From NCBI GenBank assembly GCA_025453735.1, contig JALOPY010000031.1, positions 1-11,651 of the forward strand: a stretch of 11,651 nt of DNA, given 5' to 3'. The position numbers and the translations under genes are program-made. Below are positions 1 through 6,206 of the stretch, piece after piece (positions within the stretch are counted from its first letter, which is position 1; every line of letters starts with the position of its first letter). Source of the DNA: a bacterium. Lineage in GTDB: Bacteria > Zhuqueibacterota > Zhuqueibacteria > Thermofontimicrobiales > Thermofontimicrobiaceae. A model generated the notes under the pieces. The model was not told where the DNA came from. It did no database searches and saw nothing but the letters and a program-made list of their open reading frames with translations.

Positions 1-927
1 GAGGACAGCCGTCGCCCGAACAATCCACATTCCCAATCCAAGTACACTTACTCGGGACGCCAAAGAAAGTGCGCCAATCAACGCACCAATGCCAGCCGCT
101 GCCATCAAAAATCCCAGCGTGTGAGGTCCGCCATGCAAAATATCTTTAGCAAAAATAGGCATCAAAACCGCATAGGACATTCCCATCAGACTGACCAGAC
201 TGAGCAGTAATAAAATCGCTCGGATCGGCACAAAGCCAAAGGCATAGCTGAAGCCTTCTTTTAAATCCCGCCACCAATGAGAATTCTTAGGGGTAGCATT
301 TTTAGGGTTGACATTCATCGCCAGCAGTGCCGCAATGACCGCACTATAGCTAAGGCCATTGATTAGAAAACAGATTCCCTCGCCGACCGCAGCAATCAAT
401 ATCCCAGCGATGGAGGGACCAATTAAGCGGGCGCCATTGACCATTGACGAATTTAAAGCAATCGCATTGCCGTAGTCCTCTTTTCGTTCCACCATCTCCG
501 TCATAAAGGATTGCCGCACAGGAACATCCATGGCGTTAATAAAACCCAACAGGATGCTCAGAATGATAATATGCCAGATCAAAATGAAATCGGCGAGCAC
601 CAAAATCGCCAGGATCAGCGCTTGTATCATCGCCAGCACCTGGGTCAGAATCATCAAACGGTGTCGATTCATTCGATCGGCTAGCACGCCAGCAAATGGC
701 GAAAAAAGAAACGTCGGTAATTGTCCTGCGAATCCGACAAATCCTAATAGAAAAGCAGAATTGGTCATTCGATAGACTAACCAGCCCAGGGCGATTCGTT
801 GCATCCAGGTGCCGATGAGCGAAATGCTCTGACCAACAAAAAACAATCGGAAGTTTCGATAACTTAGCGCTCGAGCAATTGATTTGAATCGTGAGTTAAT
901 TTTAGGTGCTGTTTTTCCATGTTCCAT
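1..927 (-). CDS. MFS transporter, EntS/MFS_3-like drug or metabolite exporter (partial, C-terminus off the left edge)
   Basis: The minus-strand frame from ATG at 927 stays open for 309 codons to the window edge. The family is usually a little over 400 residues, so about a quarter is missing. The N-terminus reads RNFRLFFVGQSISLIGTWMQ (residues 24-43), typical of the MFS_3/EntS branch, and the MFS motif A loop between helices 2 and 3 is present as GVLADRMNRHRLM (80-92). Long hydrophobic segments follow throughout, with a cytoplasmic central loop near the WWRDLKEGF stretch. Proteins of this branch are inner-membrane, proton-coupled exporters of siderophores, macrolides or unknown small molecules; the substrate cannot be told here. 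Upstream there is only a weak purine-rich ribosome site. A terminator-like hairpin (1039-1075) separates it from the amidase, so it probably has its own promoter, which I could not place. Confidence 0.9.
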   Translation of the reverse strand, partial: MEHGKTAPKINSRFKSIARALSYRNFRLFFVGQSISLIGTWMQRIALGWLVYRMTNSAFLLGFVGFAGQLPTFLFSPFAGVLADRMNRHRLMILTQVLAMIQALILAILVLADFILIWHIIILSILLGFINAMDVPVRQSFMTEMVERKEDYGNAIALNSSMVNGARLIGPSIAGILIAAVGEGICFLINGLSYSAVIAALLAMNVNPKNATPKNSHWWRDLKEGFSYAFGFVPIRAILLLLSLVSLMGMSYAVLMPIFAKDILHGGPHTLGFLMAAAGIGALIGALSLASRVSVLGLGMWIVRATAVL

Positions 928-1038
928 TGAAACTTTTCTTTCTGCAACAAGTTTTTTCTAACAACTGACGAAACATATAACCTTTCATGACAGATCTTTT
1001 TCTATGATAAAACAGATAGCTTGCTTTGTATTAGAAAA

Positions 1039-1075
1039 AAACCCTTTCGAGGATTGAACGCCCATGAAAGGGTTT
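1039..1075 (-). terminator. Rho-independent terminator downstream of the amidase gene
   Basis: A perfect 10-bp inverted repeat (AAACCCTTTC at 1039-1048, GAAAGGGTTT at 1066-1075) encloses a 17-nt loop. Read on the minus strand, the stem runs straight into a run of seven T (1035-1041 on the plus strand are all A), the expected arrangement for intrinsic termination of transcripts coming from the amidase. It lies about 125 bp past the amidase stop and upstream of the MFS gene. The loop is larger than usual. Confidence 0.7.
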
Positions 1076-1201
1076 CCAACAATACAAATTCAGCTCAACG
1101 GCATTGCAGATCAAAAAGCGTTCCCAGGATACACGCCAGAAAGTGATTAAAGATTCAATTTCACCAGCAAAAAACGCATCGGTTTTTACCATCTGAAATT
1201 T

Positions 1202-1882
1202 TTACTTTTTGAATATTGAAGCAAAAAAATCAAACAGCCGTTCAAGAAAATTGCGATCCCTGCCTGATGGAATATAAACATCATCGGTTTCATCCACATA
1301 AATAATCCCGTCACCATCCTCATCAACCAATCCACCATCAGAAAAATCGTCTGAGGGAATGCCTGAGCCCGGGACCGTTACTGAAGAAAGTGCCGATCGA
1401 AAACGATCCCAATCAAAATAGCGACCAGGATCAGGTTTGTGGGGCGATATTTCCTGATGTCCCCGGATCAAATCTATAGGGATATGAAATCGCTGCATTT
1501 TCTGCTTAACCAGCCAAATCAGCGCTTCGTACTGGAAGGAGGTGTATTGCACCAGAGCGCCATCACCTTGCAGCTCGATTCCGATACTCCAGCGATTGAT
1601 GGTTTCTCTCAAAACGCCATCGATCTCCCAACTGCTTTTACCGGCATGCCAGGCAGTATCCTCGTCCCTGACCATCTGGACAATTGGTCGCTCCTCACGA
1701 GCAATGACATAATGCGCAGAAGCCTGGTTTGTCGAACGCCAGACAGCCGGCTTAAACCAGCTTAGCGTACCTTCGAAGCTATTGACTTGTCCATTCGTGC
1801 TTCCAGTATGATGAATAATGATCATTTTATTGGCAATTTTCCCTGGATCAAAAAATTGGCTTTCTATCCATTCGATTTGCAT
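1202..1882 (-). CDS. N-acetylmuramoyl-L-alanine amidase (Amidase_2 / PGRP fold)
   Basis: This is a 226-residue zinc amidase that cleaves the bond between muramic acid and the peptide stem of peptidoglycan. The Amidase_2 domain spans about residues 18-165. Visible motifs are IIIHHTGS (21-28, first zinc histidine probably H24), SAHYVI (55-60), a WHAG segment (78-81), SIGIEL (99-104) and GHQEISPHKPDPG (141-153), where H142 and D151 match the other metal ligands and K149 the catalytic lysine seen in AmpD and T7 lysozyme relatives. A short tail follows with an acidic Ca-loop-like DEDGDGIIYVDE (187-198) and an amphipathic aromatic end (NFLERLFDFFASIFKK). No signal peptide is seen, so it is cytoplasmic (muropeptide recycling) or released like an endolysin. 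An AGGAGG ribosome site lies 6 nt before the ATG. It lies downstream of the HypE-like gene but is separated from it by an inserted miniature element. Confidence 0.92.
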   Translation of the reverse strand: MQIEWIESQFFDPGKIANKMIIIHHTGSTNGQVNSFEGTLSWFKPAVWRSTNQASAHYVIAREERPIVQMVRDEDTAWHAGKSSWEIDGVLRETINRWSIGIELQGDGALVQYTSFQYEALIWLVKQKMQRFHIPIDLIRGHQEISPHKPDPGRYFDWDRFRSALSSVTVPGSGIPSDDFSDGGLVDEDGDGIIYVDETDDVYIPSGRDRNFLERLFDFFASIFKK

Positions 1883-1919
1883 TGGGAACCTCCTGTTTCA
1901 TTCAATAGTCATGTCGATT

Positions 1920-1999
1920 GTAAAACCTCAGTCTCGGGTGTATAAATCTGGTTTCTGGCAGAAACCAGTTTTATTTTCCACCTGTAAGTGAGCTTCTAC
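1920..1999. mobile_element. Miniature inverted-repeat element, copy A (80 bp) with 8-bp target duplication
   Basis: An 80-bp non-coding element begins GTAAAACCTCAGTCTCGGGT and ends CCTGTAAGTGAGCTTCTAC. The two ends are imperfect inverted repeats of about 26 bp (GTAAAA, CTCA and GGTG blocks agree). The centre is a perfect hairpin, CTGGTTTCT-GGC-AGAAACCAG (1948-1968). The exact octamer TGTCGATT is present on both sides (1912-1919 and 2000-2007), a target-site duplication. The second copy (3179-3248) has identical outer 26-27 bp at each end, apart from one base near the right end, but a different, shorter centre. It lies between the HypE-like gene and the amidase. GTAA-starting ends plus 8-bp duplications are the known pattern of IS66-family elements; that assignment is an inference. 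Confidence 0.85.
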
Positions 2000-2027
2000 T
2001 GTCGATTTATTATTAGACTTGCACTTT

Positions 2028-3053
2028 TTATGCTCGAAATAATTTGGTAATCTCATCTTGATGGAATTCTGGTAGATCGATTTCCGATTCATTGCCGAGA
2101 AGTTTGACACCATATTCACTTGCCATAATCTTGCCGATATTCTTAATGAGGATTTGTTTCTGTCTAAAATCATCAATGATCTTTTGCGTGTAATGCGGAT
2201 CGACAACGACGAGCAACGCGCCTGAAGCAATAGCGCCCATGGGATCAATATTAAACTGATCGCAGAGCAGCTTAGATTCGGGAAGAATCGGAATTTCATC
2301 TTCAAATATTTTCATTCCAAAACCTGTTGCGGTCGCCAGTTCATGAAGTCCCATTGCGAGTCCACCCTCGGTTGGATCATGCATCGCATGAACCCCTCCG
2401 ACTTGCATAACAGAGCGTGAATCATTCAACACACTAATCCCCGGATGATAAATAAAATTCTTGCATTTATCGACCAGATCGTCGGAATAAATTTCAGCAA
2501 GTTTTTCACTTTTCTCCTGTGCGATAATTGAAGTCGCTTCGATGGCGATCCCCTTTGTCAGCAGAATATCGTCTCCTGGAGTCACATTTTTGCCGCTGAT
2601 GAGCGAGTCCTTATCCACAACTCCTAACATTTGTCCAATAACAATGGGACGATTAATACCAAAAGTAACTTCCGTATGTCCCCCACAAAACAATATATCC
2701 AGCTCCTCGCATGCATTATTTATCTGGAAAAATATTTTATCAATCATCTCCTTTGTTGCGTATGCCTCTGGCAACAAGATAGTTGCCAAAAACCAGCGTG
2801 GGATTCCGCCCATACAGGCAATATCATTGGCATTGATATTGACGGCATAATATCCAATATTTTCGGTTACAAAGGTGATGGGATCAGTTTTCGCAATGAG
2901 ATAAAAATTGCCCTGATCGATTACTGTGGCATCAATTCCAACTTTAGGCGCAACGACCACAGTTTCATCAATCGTTATGTACTTCGCCAGTAGTTCTGAT
3001 AGAAACTTCGGATCCAGTTTTCCGAGCGGCAGATGATTTCGACTTTCACTCAT
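2028..3053 (-). CDS. HypE-like AIR synthase-related protein (not canonical HypE)
   Basis: This 341-residue protein has the two-domain PurM/HypE/ThiL/SelD fold that binds ATP. Visible family motifs are GIDATVI (39-45, the metal/ATP aspartate region), NDIACMGG (76-83), LLPEA (93-97), CGGHTEVT (123-130) and HDPTEGGLAMGLHELA (225-240, equivalent to the DPTRGG-type motif of HypE). Canonical HypE ends in PRIC, whose cysteine carries the carbamoyl/cyano group for [NiFe] hydrogenase; this protein ends KLFRA, so it cannot do that chemistry in the standard way. No other hyp or hydrogenase gene is nearby. It is best called a HypE/AIR-synthase paralogue of unknown substrate. The ATG at 3053 has no strong ribosome site; a GAG about 10 nt upstream is the only candidate. 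Miniature elements lie both upstream (3179-3248) and downstream (1920-1999). Confidence 0.85.
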   Translation of the reverse strand: MSESRNHLPLGKLDPKFLSELLAKYITIDETVVVAPKVGIDATVIDQGNFYLIAKTDPITFVTENIGYYAVNINANDIACMGGIPRWFLATILLPEAYATKEMIDKIFFQINNACEELDILFCGGHTEVTFGINRPIVIGQMLGVVDKDSLISGKNVTPGDDILLTKGIAIEATSIIAQEKSEKLAEIYSDDLVDKCKNFIYHPGISVLNDSRSVMQVGGVHAMHDPTEGGLAMGLHELATATGFGMKIFEDEIPILPESKLLCDQFNIDPMGAIASGALLVVVDPHYTQKIIDDFRQKQILIKNIGKIMASEYGVKLLGNESEIDLPEFHQDEITKLFRA

Positions 3054-3130
3054 CGGATTATCTCAGCACTATTTATTTTAAAGTCTTCATCCTTGGATTG
3101 TCTATTTCATAACAGCAACTTTTTGTTTTT

Positions 3131-3159
3131 AAAATAATACAGAAAAAGCAAAATTGCAA
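3131..3159 (-). promoter_or_regulatory. Candidate sigma-70 promoter for the HypE-like gene
   Basis: Read on the minus strand, TTGCAA (3154-3159) and TATTTT (3131-3136) are separated by exactly 17 bp. Each box matches the consensus at four of six positions. It is about 80 bp upstream of the ATG at 3053 and immediately downstream of miniature element copy B, so the insertion would have landed just before this promoter. The surroundings are very AT-rich, so chance matches are easy. Confidence 0.35.
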
Positions 3160-3178
3160 GATATTTTTTCAAATCTAA

Positions 3179-3248
3179 GTAAAACCTCAGTCTCGGGTGT
3201 ATAAACCTAGAAACCGGGTTTATTTTCCACCTGTAAGTGAGCTTTTAC
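3179..3248. mobile_element. Miniature inverted-repeat element, copy B (70 bp) with 8-bp target duplication
   Basis: This second copy has the same orientation and the same ends as the one at 1920-1999. The first 27 bases are identical and the last 30 differ at one position. The right end read inward (GTAAAAGCTCACTTACAGGT) mirrors the left end (GTAAAACCTCAGTCTCGGGT). The centre differs: TAAACC (3202-3207) pairs with GGTTTA around a 9-nt loop, making it 10 bp shorter than copy A. The octamer AAATCTAA occurs directly on both sides (3171-3178 and 3249-3256) and differs from copy A's octamer, so the two are independent insertions rather than one duplicated segment. Confidence 0.85.
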
Positions 3249-3377
3249 AAATCTAATTCAGAGCATGATTAAAATCCAGAAAAGCCTATTTATATAATCG
3301 CACGTCCTGCACTCAGGCTGAAATTGCCTTCCGCTTAAAAAAATTAAAATATTTTTTAACATAATTTAATTTTTATA

Positions 3378-3406
3378 TTGACAAATAAAAAAAAAATGAG
3401 TATAAT
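3378..3406 (+). promoter_or_regulatory. Consensus sigma-70 promoter for the RRM gene
   Basis: TTGACA (3378-3383) and TATAAT (3401-3406) are both perfect and separated by exactly 17 bp. The upstream stretch (about 3340-3375) is A/T tracts resembling an UP element. Transcription would start near 3412-3414, giving a leader of about 100 nt before the RRM start at 3515. Such a perfect promoter suggests strong constitutive or growth-linked expression. Confidence 0.85.
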
Positions 3407-3433
3407 TGGGGTTTAATTTTTTTAACCAAGTAA

Positions 3434-3456
3434 CCTTTAGCTAAAGGAGGTTTCCT
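3434..3456 (+). promoter_or_regulatory. Leader structure with an orphan Shine-Dalgarno sequence
   Basis: Within the transcribed leader, CCTTTAGCTAAAGG (3434-3447) is a perfect palindrome able to form a 5-bp stem with an AGCT loop. It overlaps a strong AAAGGAGG (3443-3450) that has no usable start codon behind it. A second small stem, AGGA-GGTT-TCCT (3445-3456), uses the same bases, so the two folds are mutually exclusive. The real RRM ribosome site is 50 nt further on. This could be a ribosome standby, decoy or temperature-responsive site; function is inference. Confidence 0.35.
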
Positions 3457-3514
3457 GCTCTAAAACTGTTCACGTCTCTGAGAAATTCTGATACTTACTA
3501 TGGAGGGAGAAACA

Positions 3515-3796
3515 ATGAGAATCTACGTTGGAAATCTACCAAAAGACGCTAATGAAGACGACCTACTCGAGATGTTTGGTGAGTACGGAATCGTCCGAAA
3601 CATCAAGATCATTCGCGACCGCTATACCAATGTTTCCAGGGGGTATGCCTTTTTAGAAATGCCCGATGAAGACGCGGCTGGCAAGGCAATTGAAGAATGG
3701 GATCAAGGATCAATCGATGACCAGGTCATCAGGGTAGATGTTGCAAAGGCATCTGTTAAAGATTTTAAAATTCTACAGGGAGTCATGCGGGTATAG
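3515..3796 (+). CDS. Single-domain RRM RNA-binding protein
   Basis: I start this 93-residue protein at ATG 3515 and not at the in-frame ATG 3500, because GGAGGG (3502-3507) lies 7 nt before 3515 and overlaps the codons that follow 3500. The whole protein is one RNA recognition motif: RNP2 is IYVGNL (3-8) and RNP1 is RGYAFLEM (42-49), with the RNA-stacking aromatics Y4, Y44 and F46 kept and a methionine at the last RNP1 position. The tail after about residue 78 is short, with no glycine-rich stretch. Bacterial proteins of this kind are small cytoplasmic RNA binders; in cyanobacteria several are cold-induced, but the role here is unknown. It has its own perfect promoter and a leader of about 100 nt, and no gene follows within 250 bp, so it is probably monocistronic. 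Confidence 0.93.
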   Translation: MRIYVGNLPKDANEDDLLEMFGEYGIVRNIKIIRDRYTNVSRGYAFLEMPDEDAAGKAIEEWDQGSIDDQVIRVDVAKASVKDFKILQGVMRV

Positions 3797-3804
3797 CGAA
3801 TTTG

Positions 3805-3842
3805 GATCTAAGAATTTTTTCACAATTCCATCTGTTTAGATC
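3805..3842 (+). terminator. Weak hairpin just after the RRM gene
   Basis: GATCTAAGAATT (3805-3816) pairs in two blocks with AATTC (3824-3828) and TTAGATC (3836-3842), leaving a 7-nt bulge. It starts 8 bp after the RRM stop codon. There is no T-run after the stem, so if it terminates transcription or protects the 3' end it is not a textbook intrinsic terminator. Confidence 0.3.
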
Positions 3843-4040
3843 AATTGCTGAATATTTTGTAGGGTTCGAAGCGTCTCAACGATAATCTTGCACAAGTGAA
3901 ACATTTAATGATAGCGGCGAAACATTCTTTCATAAAACATGTTTTGCAATTATATGCTCTTTCCCTTTTATGAACCCTGCAAAAAAGCAAAATATCTATA
4001 GCTAGCCCCCCAAATTTATCAATTTGTTCTTTCCTTGCAT

Positions 4041-4047
4041 AAGGAGG
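4041..4047 (+). promoter_or_regulatory. Ribosome binding site of the symporter gene
   Basis: AAGGAGG lies 4 nt before ATG 4052 and fixes that start. It is part of a small palindrome, CCTT-GCAT-AAGG (4033-4044), that could partly hide it. Confidence 0.7.
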
Positions 4048-4051
4048 AGTT

Positions 4052-5884
4052 ATGCACTTTCTGGATTATGCAATCGTTATTGTCTATTTAGTCTCGATGA
4101 TCGTAATAGGTTTGCTCCTGCAACGACGAGCATCTTCGGGGATCGACTCCTATTTCCTGGGAAATCGAAAACTGCCGTGGTGGGCGCTGGGCGCTTCGGG
4201 AATGGCGTCTAATCTCGATGTAAGTGGTACCATGATCAATACAGCCTGGATCTTCGCACTCGGCGCTTCAGGCTTTTTTATTGAAATACGCGGCGGTGTT
4301 ACGCTCATCATGGCGTTTTTGATGATCTTCATGGGAAAATGGAATCGCCGTGCTGAAGTGATGACACTTGCCGAATGGATGAGCTTCCGCTTTGGCAAAG
4401 GAAGAGAAGGCGATGTGGCTCGGCTGATTGCCGCGATTTCCAGCATCCTGGTGACCATCGCAATGATCACCTATTTTGCAGTGGGTTCCGGAAAATTCAT
4501 CGACGTATTTCTTGGGATACCCTCCTTTTGGGGACTTCCTTCAGAATTTTGGGCAGCAACGCTCATGATCATCCTGGCGATGATTTATACTGTAGCCAGC
4601 GGTTTGTACGGAGTTGTCTGGACCGACGTATTTCAAAGTTTGCTCATATTTGGCACGATTATTTATATCTGCGTTATGGCGATCACTCAATTTCCGCTGC
4701 CAGATGCTTTCTCAATTTCAGTGCCGATGAGAGATGGCACTTTTCAGGCAATCGAGACCACAAGACAGGCATGGACGCACGTTATCCCCCAATGGAAATT
4801 AAATTTTGACCCCAATTGCGCTTACTCAATTTACAATCTCTTCGGCATCGCCATCATATTTTATCTCATAAAAGTGACCATCGAGGGATCGGGCGGAACT
4901 GGCGGTTATATGGTGCAACGCTATTTTGCCGCTCGCAGCGACCGGGAATCAGGACTGCTCTCGTTGTTTTGGACATCGCTCCTGGCATTTCGCTGGCCCT
5001 TTATCGCGGCAATCGCAATCATGGGCATCTCGTATGGATCGGCTCATGGGGTAATCGGTGATCCGGAAAAAGTGATCCCAATCGTTATAAACAACATGGT
5101 GCATACCGGCATGAAAGGCTTGCTCGTCGCCGGACTGATGGCAGCAGCCATGTCCACCTTCGATTCTACCGTAAATGCAGGAGCGGCTTACTGGGTCAAA
5201 GATATTTACCAGGCTTACTTGAATCCCAAGGCATCAGAGAAAAAGCTGATGCTGCACAGCCGAATGGCTTCGATTATCATCGTCATCTTTGGCCTGTTAT
5301 TCAGCCTGGCGATCCGGAACATCAATGAAATCTGGGGCTGGATCACGATGAGCATTGGCGCGGGCATGATCATCCCGCAATTGGCGCGGTGGTATTGGTG
5401 GCGATTGAATGGTTATGGTTATGCAATCGGTACTATCGGGGGAATGGCTGCCGCAATCATTCAGCGGGCATTTTTTCCAAATGTCCCGGAATACGTTGCC
5501 TTTGGCTTTGCCAGTGGAATTTCTCTTGTCGCGATGATAATTGGAACATTGACAACAACCGCAACCACAGAGTCGGTATTAAAAGAATTCTACCGGCGAA
5601 CTCGACCTTTTGGATTCTGGAGTCACATTAAAAATGCAATTCCAAAATTTATTTTAGAAAAAGTCAATAAAGAAAACCAACGAGATATTATTGCCACATT
5701 CTTTGCCGTTCCCTGGCAGGTCGTCCTGTTCTTGACCATGATGATGATCGTGATGCAACGCTGGGATACATTTGGCTGGCTTCTGGCAATACTCATTGCG
5801 CTTTCAATCGGATTATACCATTTCTGGTATCGCCATTTATCAACCGAAGTTCGACTTGACGAAGAAGCGAAGTCCTCGCTTTGA
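4052..5884 (+). CDS. Sodium:solute symporter (SSS family)
   Basis: This 610-residue inner-membrane protein uses the sodium gradient to import a solute. The SSS signature near the first loop is SYFLGNRKLPWW (33-44), followed by ASGMASNLDVSG. The Na2-site helix is AAAMSTFDSTVNAGAAYW (364-381), where S368/T369 and S372/T373 are the expected sodium ligands. Hydrophobic segments fit about 13 transmembrane helices, and the C-terminal part (after about 505) adds an amphipathic linker plus two more helices, making it longer than the roughly 500-residue core. The SGLT-like branch transports sugars, myo-inositol, amino acids or carboxylates; the substrate cannot be assigned. The start has a strong AAGGAGG. 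It stands between the RRM gene and a sugar-type ABC operon on the same strand but is separated from the latter by 322 bp with large palindromes, so co-transcription is doubtful. Confidence 0.93.
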   Translation: MHFLDYAIVIVYLVSMIVIGLLLQRRASSGIDSYFLGNRKLPWWALGASGMASNLDVSGTMINTAWIFALGASGFFIEIRGGVTLIMAFLMIFMGKWNRRAEVMTLAEWMSFRFGKGREGDVARLIAAISSILVTIAMITYFAVGSGKFIDVFLGIPSFWGLPSEFWAATLMIILAMIYTVASGLYGVVWTDVFQSLLIFGTIIYICVMAITQFPLPDAFSISVPMRDGTFQAIETTRQAWTHVIPQWKLNFDPNCAYSIYNLFGIAIIFYLIKVTIEGSGGTGGYMVQRYFAARSDRESGLLSLFWTSLLAFRWPFIAAIAIMGISYGSAHGVIGDPEKVIPIVINNMVHTGMKGLLVAGLMAAAMSTFDSTVNAGAAYWVKDIYQAYLNPKASEKKLMLHSRMASIIIVIFGLLFSLAIRNINEIWGWITMSIGAGMIIPQLARWYWWRLNGYGYAIGTIGGMAAAIIQRAFFPNVPEYVAFGFASGISLVAMIIGTLTTTATTESVLKEFYRRTRPFGFWSHIKNAIPKFILEKVNKENQRDIIATFFAVPWQVVLFLTMMMIVMQRWDTFGWLLAILIALSIGLYHFWYRHLSTEVRLDEEAKSSL

Positions 5885-5925
5885 TTTGTAAGTATTTCTC
5901 CATAGCATAAAAAAAATATTGCTTT

Positions 5926-5955
5926 TCGCTTTTTCTTTATTTAAATTAAAAGCGA
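5926..5955. repeat. Inverted repeat after the symporter gene
   Basis: TCGCTTTT (5926-5933) and AAAAGCGA (5948-5955) form an 8-bp perfect stem around a 14-nt AT-rich loop, 42 bp after the symporter stop. No T-run follows on the plus strand. It may mark the transcript end, but this is weak. Confidence 0.35.
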
Positions 5956-6023
5956 TAAAACCATTAACCAAAAGGGGCTTCTACCAATTGCCGTCAGGCC
6001 AGGAGCTTTGGTTTGTGTTTTCA

Positions 6024-6051
6024 TTGACAATTCACAATTGACCATTATCAA
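6024..6051 (+). promoter_or_regulatory. Possible promoter for the ABC operon inside the palindrome
   Basis: A perfect TTGACA (6024-6029) is followed after 16 bp by TATCAA (6046-6051), a four-of-six match to the -10 box. It is the best promoter-like pair before the binding-protein gene, but it lies in AT-rich palindromic sequence, where such matches arise easily. Confidence 0.25.
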
Positions 6052-6063
6052 TTGACCATTATT
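6036..6063 (+). repeat. Two 14-bp tandem units
   Basis: AATTGACCATTATC (6036-6049) is followed directly by AATTGACCATTATT (6050-6063), with one difference in 14. The tandem lies in the left arm and core of the large palindrome. Confidence 0.7.
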
Positions 6064-6206
6064 TTGTGTACATAAGAAATATATCGCAATTAATTGTCAA
6101 TTGTGAATTGATAATTGTTAACGATAAAAAATCATTTGCACTTTTGGCCTGACGGCACTGGCTTCTGCCCCTTTTTCAATTCAAACCAAAATGCGGCGAT
6201 ACCTTT

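Larger units (their letters stand above)
5970..6175. repeat. Large nested palindrome (about 206 bp) filling the symporter-ABC spacer
   Basis: Three nested perfect arm pairs share one centre. The outer arm AAAAGGGGC (5970-5978) pairs with 6167-6175. The middle arm GCCGTCAGGCCA (5990-6001) pairs with 6145-6156. The inner arm CAATTCACAATTGAC (6028-6042) pairs with 6096-6110. The GC-rich outer arms contrast with the AT-rich core. Nothing here codes for protein. It is the main content of the 322-bp gene-free stretch 5885-6206 and ends 31 bp before the binding-protein start. It could be a dispersed non-autonomous repeat or a bulky transcript structure; I found no convincing target duplication around it. 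Confidence 0.7.

Noticed and set aside
1439..1765. Plus-strand open frame of 108 codons inside the amidase region
   Set aside because: It is exactly antisense to conserved amidase motifs, has no recognisable domain and no convincing ribosome site.
2028..3053. Naming the HypE-like gene hypE
   Set aside because: The C-terminal cysteine motif is absent and no hydrogenase or other hyp gene is nearby.
3179..3248. The miniature elements as ordinary intrinsic terminators
   Set aside because: They lack a stem followed by a T-run, have shared ends in both spacers, and are flanked by exact octamer duplications.
3443..3457. A leader peptide behind the AAAGGAGG before the RRM gene
   Set aside because: The only nearby start-like codon is a CTG followed by a stop after one more codon.
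4375..4809. Plus-strand 144-codon frame inside the symporter
   Set aside because: It overlaps a clear SSS transporter in another frame; its composition (many H, R, S) is that of an out-of-frame reading.
6036..6063. CRISPR or other array based on the 14-bp repeats
   Set aside because: There are only two directly adjacent units without spacers, and they are part of an AT-rich palindrome.
5966..6191. AACCAAAA at 5966-5973 and 6184-6191 as a target duplication around the large palindrome
   Set aside because: The left copy overlaps the outer arm, while the right copy is 8 bp beyond the arm end, so the two do not sit at matching borders.
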